Shown here in pieces: positions 1 through 10,091 of a stretch of DNA of 64,000 nt; positions within the stretch are counted from its first letter, which is position 1; each line of letters starts with the position of its first letter. Both the position numbers and the translations under genes were made by a program. Below the pieces are notes generated by a model. That model was not told the DNA's origin. It ran no database searches and worked only from the letters and a program-made list of their open reading frames with translations. This DNA is from an uncultured Acidobacteriota bacterium. GTDB taxonomy: Bacteria; Acidobacteriota; UBA6911; CAINFC01. Location of the stretch: the NCBI GenBank assembly GCA_903847975.1, contig CAINFC010000138.1, positions 1 through 64,000 on the forward strand. Direction: 5' to 3'.

Positions 1-121
1 AGCCCTTACAGGGCTGATTTTTAAATAAATCCGCCTACCCGGGGTAGCGCCTGCGGCGCAACCCCGGGCGGTGTTCCGGAACCTCTTTGGGGTTCCTGCT
101 ACTTTTTGCCGGGCTACAATC
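1..121. repeat. Hairpin-rich REP-like repeat block
   Basis: No coding potential is evident. Three inverted repeats follow one another: AGCCC/GGGCT at 1-15, a GC-rich one at 38-69 (CCCGGGGT...GGCGC and its complement ending ACCCCGGG), and GGAACC/GGTTCC-type arms near 80-100. The 38-69 unit resembles the CCCCGGGGT...CCCTGGGGT palindrome near 9440-9476. Such extragenic palindromes are typical of REP-like families; assignment to a named family is not possible here. Confidence 0.5.
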
Positions 122-267
122 TTGCCGTCCCTGTCGGGACTTTGCCTCGGAATCACAGTCCTGTGCCGGTTTACGCGGGGTATCCCAAGGCCATGGCAGA
201 GTGCAACGGTACGATATCCGCTATTTTGCCCCGTGCGGCTTACACGCAAGTCCCGTAAGGGACGACA
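122..267 (+). repeat. 146-bp inverted-repeat element, copy A
   Basis: The element begins TTGCCGTCCC and ends GGGACGACA, and each end forms its own small hairpin (GTCCC-tgtc-GGGAC and GTCCC-gtaa-GGGAC). A second copy lies in opposite orientation at 12871-13017; the two share most of their sequence, including the centre around GATATCCGCTATTT. It encodes nothing convincing, so a MITE-like or REP-doublet element is the best description. Bases 268-480 that follow hold further short palindromes (for example CCCGGCAC/GTGCCGGG at 278-297 and GTCCTTC/GAAGGAC at 449-471) and no gene that I can support. Confidence 0.65.
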
Positions 268-480
268 GATGGTAGCCCGGCACGGGAGTGCCGGGTTGGT
301 TCGCATCGAACCCAAGTCTCATCGGGACGGCAGAGCCGGACGAAAAAACGACTTTTTGCGAAGCTATCATTCCTGATGAAGCCGCAACCGGAAGCCCTTT
401 CATGGCTCTGCTTGACGGAGCCTCGAAAGTGCGAGACCTGTTACGCATCCGTCCTTCCGCACATCCGAAGGACGGAAATC

Positions 481-1773
481 CTAACCCAACCTGCTCAGCC
501 ACGGAATTAAAGCGCTGAACCAGGCCTGCATCCAGATGGCCAGCTTCACGAAATAGCCGCTGAAGATCAGCACGCCGACCAGTACCAGGAACATGCCGCT
601 CACAAAAGTGATGGTCGGAATGTAACGGCGGATCTTTTTAAAGTAGTGAAAAAAGGACTGCACCGCCAGGGCGGAAAGCAGGAACGGGATTCCCATGCCG
701 AGGGAGTAAAAGGCCAGGAGCAGAATGCCGCCCCACAGATTTCCCAGGGTGGCGGCAAATCCCAGAATCGAGCCCAGAATCGGCCCGATGCACGGGGTCC
801 AGCCGATTCCGAAGGAAAAGCCGACCAGAACGGTTCCCAGGTAGCCCATGGGTTTTCGCTCCAGGTGAAGTTTCTTTTCCTGCAGCAGAAAGCGGAAGTT
901 CAGCAGTCCGCTGATCTGCAGTCCGAAGAGGACGATCACAATTCCGACGATCCGCTCCAGCCAGGCGCGATAGGTGATGAAAAAGCTGCCGACGTAGGTC
1001 GCGGAGGCGCCGAGAATCAGAAAAATCAGGGAAAAGCCCGCTACGAAAAGGGAGGCGTGCAGCAGCGTGTACCAGCGGGTCTTGGAGCTCAGCTTCTCCG
1101 GCTGGGTAAATTCCTCGTAGGAAATTCCGGTAATGAAGGAGATGTAGGACGGAATCAGGGGGAGCACGCAGGGGGAGAGAAACGAGAGTATGCCTGCCAG
1201 GAAAGCCGTCAGCAGGCCGATCTGGTTGACCCCCTGTGGTTTTTTATCCAGGTTGCCGGTTTCCAGCAGTCCCGTGATTTCGCCCTCGAAGGCCGCCAGC
1301 TGCGATTCGTCTATCGCATAGTATTTTTTTCGGATCGTGCCCTGGGCGTCCACCAGGAAAGAGACCGGGAGACCCTGGATTCCTCCAAAGGCATTGGCGG
1401 TGGCGTCGTATCCGAAAAGGATGGGATAGGCTACTCCTTTTTGAGTGGCCCACTGACGGGCTTTGACCGGGTCATCCCAGATGTTGATTCCCACGACCAG
1501 GAATCCCCGGGGTTCCAGTTTCTTGTGAAGCTCGTTGAAAAGGGGAATTTCTTTCAGGCAGGGAAGGCACCAGGTGGCCCAGAAATTGATCAGCACGGTC
1601 TTGCCTTGAAAGGTCGAGAGCGGCACGGCCTTGCCGTTCTCGTCGACGACCGACAGGCCGGGCAGCTTCTCCGGCGGCGCCTGGGCCGGAGCGCCAGTGC
1701 AGAAAAGGGCCACCCATATCAAGCCGGCGGCGATGGCCGGCATACATTGTTTCGGACGAATGGAAATCTTCAT
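481..1773 (-). CDS. TlpA-like thioredoxin fused to CcdA/DsbD membrane domain
   Basis: This protein is predicted to move reducing equivalents across the inner membrane and use them in the periplasm, for example for cytochrome c maturation. The ATG at 1773 gives 430 residues and starts a signal-peptide-like segment; an upstream TTG at 1812 is possible but would put a charged extension before it. Residues about 35-170 form a thioredoxin fold with the CLPC redox motif at 69-72. The rest is a polytopic CcdA-like domain with the typical SPCVLPLIPSY and WTPCIGPILG segments, each carrying one membrane-embedded cysteine. TlpA and CcdA are usually separate genes; the fusion order periplasmic-then-membrane resembles a DsbD with its domains rearranged. 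The gene stands alone, divergent from the flavodiiron gene. Confidence 0.88.
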   Translation of the reverse strand: MKISIRPKQCMPAIAAGLIWVALFCTGAPAQAPPEKLPGLSVVDENGKAVPLSTFQGKTVLINFWATWCLPCLKEIPLFNELHKKLEPRGFLVVGINIWDDPVKARQWATQKGVAYPILFGYDATANAFGGIQGLPVSFLVDAQGTIRKKYYAIDESQLAAFEGEITGLLETGNLDKKPQGVNQIGLLTAFLAGILSFLSPCVLPLIPSYISFITGISYEEFTQPEKLSSKTRWYTLLHASLFVAGFSLIFLILGASATYVGSFFITYRAWLERIVGIVIVLFGLQISGLLNFRFLLQEKKLHLERKPMGYLGTVLVGFSFGIGWTPCIGPILGSILGFAATLGNLWGGILLLAFYSLGMGIPFLLSALAVQSFFHYFKKIRRYIPTITFVSGMFLVLVGVLIFSGYFVKLAIWMQAWFSALIPWLSRLG

Positions 1774-1992
1774 ATGTTTCGGCTTAAAAAAAGCAAAGTG
1801 TGTTTTCCCCAACAGAACCGGAGACCATGAAGGCCCCGAAAAATCCTAAACCATAGCATGGGTGGTCGATTTAGTCAAACCGCTGGACGGCCTCCGCGGG
1901 CGGCGCGGCACGATGGCGGTATAATTATGCCGGACTATTTTGGAATTCGGAAAGCGAAGGGCAAAGAAAGACTACAAAGGAGATTGTTTTCC

Positions 1993-3201
1993 ATGAAGGA
2001 TCAGGGAATATGGGAGATTACCCCGGATGTGCGCTGGATCGGGGTGCTGGATGCGGATATTGTTACTTTTGACGTGGTTATGGAGACCCGGAACGGGACC
2101 TCCTACAACTCCTATTTCGTCAACGCGCAGAAAAAGACCATTATCGAAACCGCCAAGGAAAGCTTCTGGGAAACCTACCGTGAAAAACTTCTTCGGGTGG
2201 TCCGTCCGGAGGAAATTCAATATATCGTCCTGAACCATACCGAACCCGACCACTCCGGCTGTCTTGCTCTGCTGCTGGGCATTGCCAAAAACGCCCAGGT
2301 CGTCGGGAGCGCCAACGCCATCCGCTACCTGCAGGACCAGCTCGGTTTCAGCTTTCCCAGCCTGACGGTCAAAGACGGGCAAACCCTGGACCTGGGAAAC
2401 AAGACCCTGCAGTTCATCAGCGCCCCGAATCTGCACTGGCCGGACACGCAGATGTGCTATCTTAGGGAAGACCGGCTTCTCTTTACCTGCGATATTTTCG
2501 GAGAGCACTACTGCCACCCGGCCATGTTCGACGATCGGGTGGAAAATTTCGACGACTCCTTCCGTTATTACTTCGATTCCATCATGAAGCCTTACAGCCG
2601 GTTCATGCTGGCCGCCGTGGAAAAAACCAGGGCGCTCGACATCCAGGCGATCTGCCCGGGGCACGGCGTCATCCTTCGTGAAAACTGGCGGAAGTATGTG
2701 GATCTGTCGGAGCAGTATGCCCGTGCCGCCCTGCAGATGGTCCGGCCCAACCTGGTCATGATTGCCTATGTTTCCGCCTATCATTTCACCCGCACCATCG
2801 CCGAGCTGATCGCCGAAGGGGTTCGCTCGGCGGGCGACATCGAGGTGGATGTGTGCGACGTGGAAAAAATGCCGCTGGAGGAGGTCGGCAACCGGATTGC
2901 CGCCGCCCAGGGACTGATCCTGGGCTGTCCCACCTTCAACCAGAATATCCTGCTGCCGATCTACGGGGTGCTGGCCACGATCAACCCGGTGCGCGACCGG
3001 GGAAAGCTGGCGGCTGCCTTCGGATCGTACGGCTGGAGCGGGGAGGGGGTTAAGATCATGACCAGCGCCCTGCAGACGCTCAAGCTCAAGGTACTCGATG
3101 ACGGGCTGATGGTCAAGTTCCGACCCCACAGCGAGGTACGCCTGAAATGCGTGGAGTACGGCGCGCAGTTCGGCCGGAAATTCCTGGAGAATCCGAGCTG
3201 A
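1993..3201 (+). CDS. Flavodiiron protein (FprA/ROO family)
   Basis: Flavodiiron proteins reduce O2 to water or NO to N2O in the cytoplasm and protect anaerobes. The N-terminal half is a metallo-beta-lactamase fold with the diiron ligand motif HTEPDH (His82, Glu84, Asp86, His87), a further His in LHWPD, an Asp in CDIFGEH and His in PGHG. The C-terminal half, from about residue 255, is a flavodoxin domain for FMN. The start is fixed by AAAGGAG at 1976-1982, ten bases before ATG 1993; this gives 402 residues, the normal family length. No rubredoxin domain or neighbouring rubredoxin gene is seen, so the electron donor is unknown. Whether O2 or NO is the main substrate cannot be read from the sequence. 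Confidence 0.93.
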   Translation: MKDQGIWEITPDVRWIGVLDADIVTFDVVMETRNGTSYNSYFVNAQKKTIIETAKESFWETYREKLLRVVRPEEIQYIVLNHTEPDHSGCLALLLGIAKNAQVVGSANAIRYLQDQLGFSFPSLTVKDGQTLDLGNKTLQFISAPNLHWPDTQMCYLREDRLLFTCDIFGEHYCHPAMFDDRVENFDDSFRYYFDSIMKPYSRFMLAAVEKTRALDIQAICPGHGVILRENWRKYVDLSEQYARAALQMVRPNLVMIAYVSAYHFTRTIAELIAEGVRSAGDIEVDVCDVEKMPLEEVGNRIAAAQGLILGCPTFNQNILLPIYGVLATINPVRDRGKLAAAFGSYGWSGEGVKIMTSALQTLKLKVLDDGLMVKFRPHSEVRLKCVEYGAQFGRKFLENPS

Positions 3202-3513
3202 AAAAGCTATGGTATAATCATTGGCTCAGGTAACGGGTTATAAGAGAGCAGTTTGCATTCCGGTCCCCCGTAATAAATTATGGGAACAGGCCTTCTTTTT
3301 TTGGATCGTAATCTTCCCGGAGACGTTATAAGGAATGAGGCTCGTGAAGTTCGGGAAGTCATGACCGGGCGATACAGGGATGCCGGCGGAGGCGGAGGGA
3401 TCCTTTTTTTCAGGAGAAAAAAACAGGATTCTTTCTGAACCAAGGCCTGGCGTAAGGCACCAGTATATATCGGGCGAAACAGGGTAAATTCGTTTTGGGA
3501 AGATCTTGAAATT
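3202..3513 (+). promoter_or_regulatory. Intergenic region with extended -10 promoter candidate
   Basis: Just after the flavodiiron stop lies TGGTATAAT at 3210-3218, a match to an extended -10 (TGnTATAAT) with no good -35 box. If used, it would give the TonB gene a leader of nearly 300 bases. The rest of the region has no ORF with a ribosome-binding site and no riboswitch that I can recognise. Confidence 0.35.
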
Positions 3514-4704
3514 ATGGCGTTGAACTCCATGGAAGGGCAGAGAGGCCGGACGGGCTTTTGGGAAAAAATCAGCGGCCCTCGGACCCAGCCATCCCTTTTT
3601 CATTACATTGTCGAGGAGCAGCCCCGTGATGAGCCGCTGAACTGGAAGGAGTTTTTTTCCGATCTCTTCCACCGGCCCCGCACCCAGGCTTCCCTGTTCA
3701 ACTACAATGCCGCCCGGGACGAGGCCGATCATCTGGCGGTGGACTGGAAAGACTTTTTCCTGGATCTTTTCCGGGGCTACAGCTCCACCTCGTCGGTTCA
3801 CTTTCTGGAAGGGGATCCTCGCCGGGGTCTGGAGGAAGAAACCCTGTCGCGCAAAAGCAGGCAGCGGGCGCGCATGGTATCGATCGGAGCCCATGCCCTG
3901 GTCGTCTTCCTGGCCATTTTCGCCTCCATGCGGACACCGGAAGCCTTGTTTTCCAAACCGGTGGAAACCATCGTCTTTCTGAACTCCCCGATCATTCTGC
4001 CGTGGGATATCGGTCCTTCCGGCCCAACCGGCGGCGGCGGTGGCGGCGGCGGCAAACAGGAGCAGACTCCTCCTTCCGGCGGCCGCATGCCGGAAACGGC
4101 TCCGGTCCAGATGATTCCCCCGGACCCGGCTGATCCACAGCCTCTTCTGCCTGCCGAAGACCTTTTGCAGGCTGCGGCATCTGTACAGATGCCGGTGGAT
4201 ATTCCCCAGGACCAGGCCCTGCCGATTGGCGACCTGGCGGCCCCGGCCAATGACCGGCGCTCCTCCGGCCCCGGTGTGGGTGGAGGAATGGGAGTCGGTA
4301 CCGGAACCGGCCTGGGATCCGGATCCGGCCCGGGCGTAGGCCCGGGCAGCGGCGGCGGCATGGGGGGCGGCAGCGGAGGCGGCATCGGCAGCGGTGTCGG
4401 TCCGGGCGTCGGCCCTTACCGCATCGGCAGCGGGGTTCGGGAGCCGGTTCTGATCTACAAAACCCTGCCCAATTACACCGAAGAAGCCCGCCGGAACCGG
4501 GTCGAAGGGATCGTGATGCTGGAAGTGGTGATTCGTGCGGATGGCAGCGTGGACAATGCCCGTGTCGTCCGGGGGCTGGGCTTCGGCCTGGACGAATCGG
4601 CCATTCGGGAAGTGGTCACCAAGTGGAAGTTCAAACCCGGCACCCTCCAGGGACGGCCGGTGGACGTGCAGGCCTACATCGAGGTCTCCTTCCGGTTGCT
4701 CTGA
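3514..4704 (+). CDS. TonB family energy transducer with N-terminal tandem repeat
   Basis: TonB couples inner-membrane ion-motive force to outer-membrane receptors such as the one at 27587-31090. The 396-residue protein has a cytoplasmic N-terminus with two tandem copies of a 33-residue unit (residues 22-54 and 55-87; each begins PRTQ.SLF and ends W-K-[ED]-FF-x-DLF). A single membrane helix follows at about 127-146, then a Pro/Gly-rich periplasmic spacer including a long Gly-x-Gly run at about 250-310. The last 85 residues form a TonB C-terminal domain (PNYTEEARRNRVEGIVMLEV...WKFKPGTLQGRPV). Most TonB proteins have only a short cytoplasmic tail, so the repeats are unusual. It is followed by exbD and a TPR gene with no exbB. 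Confidence 0.85.
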   Translation: MALNSMEGQRGRTGFWEKISGPRTQPSLFHYIVEEQPRDEPLNWKEFFSDLFHRPRTQASLFNYNAARDEADHLAVDWKDFFLDLFRGYSSTSSVHFLEGDPRRGLEEETLSRKSRQRARMVSIGAHALVVFLAIFASMRTPEALFSKPVETIVFLNSPIILPWDIGPSGPTGGGGGGGGKQEQTPPSGGRMPETAPVQMIPPDPADPQPLLPAEDLLQAAASVQMPVDIPQDQALPIGDLAAPANDRRSSGPGVGGGMGVGTGTGLGSGSGPGVGPGSGGGMGGGSGGGIGSGVGPGVGPYRIGSGVREPVLIYKTLPNYTEEARRNRVEGIVMLEVVIRADGSVDNARVVRGLGFGLDESAIREVVTKWKFKPGTLQGRPVDVQAYIEVSFRLL

Positions 4705-4767
4705 TCCTCCGGCAGGCAACCTTTTGCAAACCAGTTTCTTGGTAAATTAGCGCGGGAGTAATGGCGT

Positions 4768-5190
4768 ATGGCAATGGGCCAGGTTAGCGGGAAAAAGGGG
4801 GTGCGGAACGAAATCAACATCACCCCTTATATCGATATCCTGTTGGTTCTGCTGATCATCTTCATGGTCACCCACCCGATGCAGAGCTACGACCTGCCGA
4901 TTCGCGTGCCGCAACCCCCGCCTCCCGTACAGGAAAAGGAAAAAACCAAGCCCGATTTCATCATCGTGGACGTCCTCAAGGACCGCACCTTTCAGCTGAA
5001 CTCCACCCCGATTACACTGCCGGAACTGGGCGACCGGCTGAAGCAGGTGTTTGCCCTGCGGCCCAACCGCAACATGTTCGTGCGCGCCTATCCCCAGCTG
5101 GCTTTTGGAGAGGTTTTTCCCGTGCTGGACGTTTCTCAGCAGGCCGGCGCCCACAACATCGCGCTGATCAAGGGGGAGGAGGCGAAATGA
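4768..5190 (+). CDS. exbD: ExbD/TolR biopolymer transport protein
   Basis: ExbD is part of the proton channel that energises TonB. This 140-residue protein has the standard layout: a short cytoplasmic start, the membrane segment NITPYIDILLVLLIIFMV with the Asp needed for proton flow, and a periplasmic TolR-like domain. A GGGAG at 4754-4758 lies nine bases before ATG 4768; a second ATG two codons later is also possible. It lies 63 bases after the TonB gene and its stop overlaps the next start (ATGA). The usual partner ExbB is absent from this cluster and from the window, so it must be encoded elsewhere. Confidence 0.9.
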   Translation: MAMGQVSGKKGVRNEINITPYIDILLVLLIIFMVTHPMQSYDLPIRVPQPPPPVQEKEKTKPDFIIVDVLKDRTFQLNSTPITLPELGDRLKQVFALRPNRNMFVRAYPQLAFGEVFPVLDVSQQAGAHNIALIKGEEAK

Positions 5191-6146
5191 AGTGTCTGCG
5201 CCCCGCAGCTTTTCTGGCGTTGCTGCTGCTGCCGGCGGCCGTCAGCGCCGCTTTGGCCGACTACAAGCTGGCCGTCGCCTATTACAGCCAGGGAAATTAT
5301 CAGAAGGCCATCGACGAGCTGGCTCCCGATCTGGAAGCCAACCCTACCTGGGAATTCGGCCACCGCCTGACCGGCCTGTGCCACCTGGCCCTCAAGAACA
5401 ATTCCCTGGCGATTACCTCCCTCTCCAAGGCCGTGCAACTCAAATCAACCACCTCTTCGGTATACATCGGGCTGGGCCAGGCCTATTACAACCTGGACCG
5501 GTTCGACAAGTGCCTTGAAGCCCTGACCCAGGGGGAATCCTTTGCCAAGGATCCGGAAAAATACCGGCTTTACCGGCTGAAGGGATCCTGCCATTTCCGC
5601 CTGAAAAAATATCCGGAAGCCATTGCCGAAATCAACCGGGCCATGCAATACAAGGTCGGCGAGTGGGGCGATTATTACGAGCTGGGCATGGCTTTTTACC
5701 ACATCGAGCAGACTGCCGAGGCCGTGCAGGCTCTGAGCAAGGCGGTCGCCATGAAGCCCGATCATGCCCCCAGCCTGGAAATCCTGGGAAAGTGCTACTT
5801 CAAGCAGGGGATCACCGCCCTTTCCACCAAACAGTACGAGAGCGCCCAGCAGCTGTTTCAGAAGGCCTCCGAGAGCAATCCCAAGGACCCTTACGCATAC
5901 TACAACCTGGCGGAGGCTCTCCTTTTCCTCAAAAAATACCCCGAGGCGGAAAAATCCCTGAATCAGGTCCTGGCGCTGCAGCCCCAGAGCGGCGAAGCCT
6001 ACCAGCGACTCGGCTTGGTGTTCGAAAAGCAGAAAAAGTGGAAACAGGCGCTCGGCGCCTATCAGAAAGCGGAATCCATCAAGCCCGCGGCCGCGAACGC
6101 CGAAGCCATCAAGCGCCTCCAGGCCGCCGCGAAGAATCCGCAGTAG
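5187..6146 (+). CDS. Exported tetratricopeptide-repeat protein
   Basis: A 319-residue protein with a clear signal peptide (MKCLRPAAFLALLLLPAAVSA) followed almost wholly by TPR units, seen as repeated A-x-x-x-G-x-A-x-Y and A-L-x-L-x-P patterns; about seven repeats fit. TPR proteins act as docking scaffolds. Its ATG overlaps the exbD stop, so the two are translationally coupled, which suggests a periplasmic partner for the TonB-ExbD machine. Its binding partner cannot be inferred from sequence. It is a different kind of protein from the TPR tails of some TonB proteins because it is a separate exported chain. Confidence 0.82.
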   Translation: MKCLRPAAFLALLLLPAAVSAALADYKLAVAYYSQGNYQKAIDELAPDLEANPTWEFGHRLTGLCHLALKNNSLAITSLSKAVQLKSTTSSVYIGLGQAYYNLDRFDKCLEALTQGESFAKDPEKYRLYRLKGSCHFRLKKYPEAIAEINRAMQYKVGEWGDYYELGMAFYHIEQTAEAVQALSKAVAMKPDHAPSLEILGKCYFKQGITALSTKQYESAQQLFQKASESNPKDPYAYYNLAEALLFLKKYPEAEKSLNQVLALQPQSGEAYQRLGLVFEKQKKWKQALGAYQKAESIKPAAANAEAIKRLQAAAKNPQ

Positions 6147-6167
6147 TCGAAAGACCGATTTTCGATC

Positions 6168-6197
6168 TTGACTTCCTAAAACCATACACTTTACAAT
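6168..6197 (+). promoter_or_regulatory. Sigma-70-type promoter for the aminotransferase
   Basis: TTGACT at 6168-6173 and TACAAT at 6192-6197 are separated by 18 bases, a good match to the housekeeping consensus. The predicted transcript would start about 100 bases before ATG 6310. Confidence 0.55.
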
Positions 6198-6309
6198 GCT
6201 GAACGGCGGGTATTCTTTCCAGAGAGCCGGCGGCTGATTCTTCGCGTCCCACGACCACTCATCCGCATTGGCTCCTATTGTCTACGGCAAAAGAAAAGGA
6301 GAAATCAAA

Positions 6310-7503
6310 ATGGTATTAGCGGATCGTATTCAGCAGGTTGCGGCCTCCCCCACTATGGGATTGGACGCCAAAGCCAAGGCGTTGAAGGCCGCGGGTGTGG
6401 ATGTGATCAGCTTCGGGGTTGGCGAGCCGGATTTCGATACCCCGGCGCACGTCAAGGAGGCCGGAATCAAAGCCATCGAAGGCAATTTCACCCGATATAC
6501 CGCGGTCGAAGGCATCCCCGAGCTGAAAAAGGCGATTGTGGAGAAATTCGCCCGAGACAACCAGCTGACCTACACGCCGGAGCAGATTGTGGTCAACTGC
6601 GGAGGCAAGCATACCATTTACAACCTGACCCAGGTCCTCTTCCAGGAAGGCGACGAGGTCATCATTCCCGCTCCCTACTGGGTTTCCTATCCGCCGATGG
6701 TGATCCTGGCCGGAGCACGGCCGGTGATCGTTTCCACCCGGGAAGCCAACGGCTTCAAGCTGACGGCCGAGGAGCTCAAGGCGGCCATTACCCCGGCTAC
6801 CAAAGCCTTGATTCTGAACTCACCCTCCAATCCGACCGGAGCCGTATATACCCGCGAAGACCTGCAAGCCATTGCCGGCGTACTGCTGGAGAACAAGATC
6901 TGGGTTATTTCCGATGACATCTACGAAAAGATCATTTTCGACGGAATCCGCTTTTTCAATCTGGCCAACCTGCATCCGGACCTGAAGCCCCGCACGATCA
7001 TCGCCCACGGCGTAGCCAAGACATATGCTATGACCGGCTGGCGGATCGGATACATGGCCGCTCCCAAAGAGGTTGCCTCGGCGGTCAGCAAGCTGCAGAG
7101 CCAGTCGACTTCCAATCCCTGCTCCATCGCTCAGAAGGCTGCCGTGGCAGCTCTGAACGGACCCCAGGATTCGGTGCAGGCCATGGTGGCGGCCTTTGAT
7201 GAGCGGCGCCGGTTCCTGGTGGAGACCCTGAACCGCATGGAAGGGGTGCGCTGCGGTACGCCCGGCGGTGCCTTTTACGTGTTTCCGAACGTGAGCTCCT
7301 ATTACGGAAAGAGCTGCCAAGGCAGGACCATCCACGGCTCCTCGGACCTTTCCGACTATCTGCTGGAGGAAGCCCGGATTGCCGTCGTTCCCGGTTCGGC
7401 TTTCGGCGACGATACCTGCGTGCGACTGAGCTACGCCATTTCGCTGGAGGATAACCGGCGGGGGCTGGAGCGCATGGCGGAAGCCCTGTCGCGCCTGAAA
7501 TAA
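6310..7503 (+). CDS. Class I pyridoxal-phosphate aminotransferase (aspartate aminotransferase type)
   Basis: This enzyme is predicted to transfer the amino group of aspartate (or a related amino acid) to 2-oxoglutarate, linking oxaloacetate with amino-acid synthesis. The 397 residues show the fold-type I signature: SPSNPTG around 171-177, SDDIY at 201-205 and the PLP-binding Lys237 in GVAKTYAMTGWRIGY, which is typical of the aspartate aminotransferase I-gamma group. AAGGAG at 6296-6301 lies eight bases before ATG 6310, ruling out the longer form from 6268. It precedes PEP carboxykinase, which consumes oxaloacetate; a hairpin between them suggests separate transcripts. Substrate choice within the group (aspartate, prephenate, aromatic amino acids) is not certain. 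Confidence 0.9.
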   Translation: MVLADRIQQVAASPTMGLDAKAKALKAAGVDVISFGVGEPDFDTPAHVKEAGIKAIEGNFTRYTAVEGIPELKKAIVEKFARDNQLTYTPEQIVVNCGGKHTIYNLTQVLFQEGDEVIIPAPYWVSYPPMVILAGARPVIVSTREANGFKLTAEELKAAITPATKALILNSPSNPTGAVYTREDLQAIAGVLLENKIWVISDDIYEKIIFDGIRFFNLANLHPDLKPRTIIAHGVAKTYAMTGWRIGYMAAPKEVASAVSKLQSQSTSNPCSIAQKAAVAALNGPQDSVQAMVAAFDERRRFLVETLNRMEGVRCGTPGGAFYVFPNVSSYYGKSCQGRTIHGSSDLSDYLLEEARIAVVPGSAFGDDTCVRLSYAISLEDNRRGLERMAEALSRLK

Positions 7504-7526
7504 GCTTTATCTGCGATCATGAGGGG

Positions 7527-7552
7527 GGCAAACCGCAATGTTTGCCGTAAAT
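7527..7552 (+). terminator. Possible terminator after the aminotransferase gene
   Basis: GGCAAAC (7527-7533) and GTTTGCC (7540-7546) form a 7-bp stem with a 6-base loop, followed by a weak A/T tract (TAAATTTT). It lies between the aminotransferase stop and the PEP carboxykinase start. Confidence 0.4.
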
Positions 7553-7581
7553 TTTAACCGTTTTTCGGGGGATTGATTACA

Positions 7582-9375
<1,794 letters not shown>

Positions 9376-9658
9376 CCTTTAGCGTCCTCGCAGCAATTCG
9401 CAAGATCTCGAGAAAGCCCTCCGGAAAGGGCTTCGCAACACAGCCCCGGGGTTGGCGCACGTCGCGCCTGCCCTGGGGTGGGATGTGCGGATGGGACAAC
9501 CTGTAAGGATTGCGCAGAATCCAGCCATGCCAGGTTGTCGATCTGAAACCGGCCATCTGTTCCCGTGTTTCGCTCCACCGCTGTTTCCGCTGCCGCTTCC
9601 CTCCTCCCACTTCGCTTGCTGTTGCATCCGCCGGTATTCGGCCTTCGTTCTTCGTAGT
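9376..9658. other. Non-coding remnant region with REP-like palindrome
   Basis: No gene with support is seen. A GC-rich palindromic block near 9440-9476 (CCCCGGGGTTGGCGC and its imperfect complement) resembles the unit at 38-69. The stretch lies directly downstream of the decayed DUF4338 gene and may hold the end of the element that carried it. Open frames on both strands here look like chance. Confidence 0.4.
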
Positions 9659-10091
9659 TCATGGCCCCAATCTCCTCCGGAAGTCGCCCCGTAATGGTTG
9701 GAGATACACGTCTTTGGCCGGAACCTGCTGGTGAGGATAACGGTCCTGCCGGCTGCTCGCTTTATTTTCCCGGACATGAATCCAGTTGACCGCCCGGCAG
9801 CAATTGCCCTGGAATCGTTGCCGTTCCGCGAAAGTTTTCACCCGCAGGATCGGATGCCCCAATTTTTTGCCGGTCATGGGATAATCGATCCAGGGTCTGA
9901 CCCAATAGCCGGCTGGCCAGATGCGGCTCCCGTACCGAGGGTCGAATCAGAGCCCGCGCATTGTTCGTTACCCAAGGGAGCCCTTGGCATCGTTGGGCCG
10001 CCGCCCAGCCGATATATTCATCCCAGGCCGCGCACTTCCAGTCGGCCATCGAAGCGAAAGGAAAAGGGCAGGGTAATCGCTGCCGCTCCGC
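9659..10091 (-). pseudogene. Decayed DUF4338 (DruA-like) gene fragment
   Basis: Two overlapping minus-strand frames together match the C-terminal half of the DUF4338 family, found beside insertion sequences and, as DruA, in Druantia-type loci. The first part (about 10091-9880) reads WKCAAWDEYIGW...NNARALIRPSVREPHLASRLLG. After one extra base in the A6 tract near 9873 the frame continues as LGHPILRVKTF...RFQGNCCRAVNWIHV and ends YLQPLRGDFRRRL, corresponding to the family's ETF-x-RFRGTCYRAANW and LYPL-x-DFR endings. The N-terminal half is missing: the fragment stops where the PqqD-like gene ends. The frameshift and truncation make it a pseudogene; loss of family residues supports long decay. 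The family call is from memory of conserved segments. Confidence 0.75.

Noticed and set aside
122-267. Short frames inside the repeat (shared peptide LCLGITVLCRFTRGIPRPW) as a gene
   Set aside because: The shared translation in the two copies reflects DNA repeat identity; there is no ribosome-binding site and the copies differ at frame-breaking positions outside the core.
290-345. tRNA-like GGTTCGCATCGAACC stem-loop
   Set aside because: It resembles a T-arm but no acceptor, D or anticodon arms can be built around it.
646-1830. Long plus-strand open frame opposite the TlpA-CcdA gene
   Set aside because: It mirrors a gene with clear family motifs, has low-complexity Gln/Gly composition and no homology signal.
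1972-3129. Minus-strand open frame of 385 codons opposite the flavodiiron gene
   Set aside because: The plus strand carries the diiron motif and flavodoxin domain; the opposite frame has no recognisable family or ribosome-binding site.
3238-4719. Minus-strand frame of 493 codons opposite tonB
   Set aside because: Its composition is a mirror of the Gly-rich TonB spacer; no motif or start signal supports it.
9379-9777. Minus-strand 132-codon frame as an intact gene
   Set aside because: It overlaps the recognised DUF4338 remnant in another frame and shows no family similarity.
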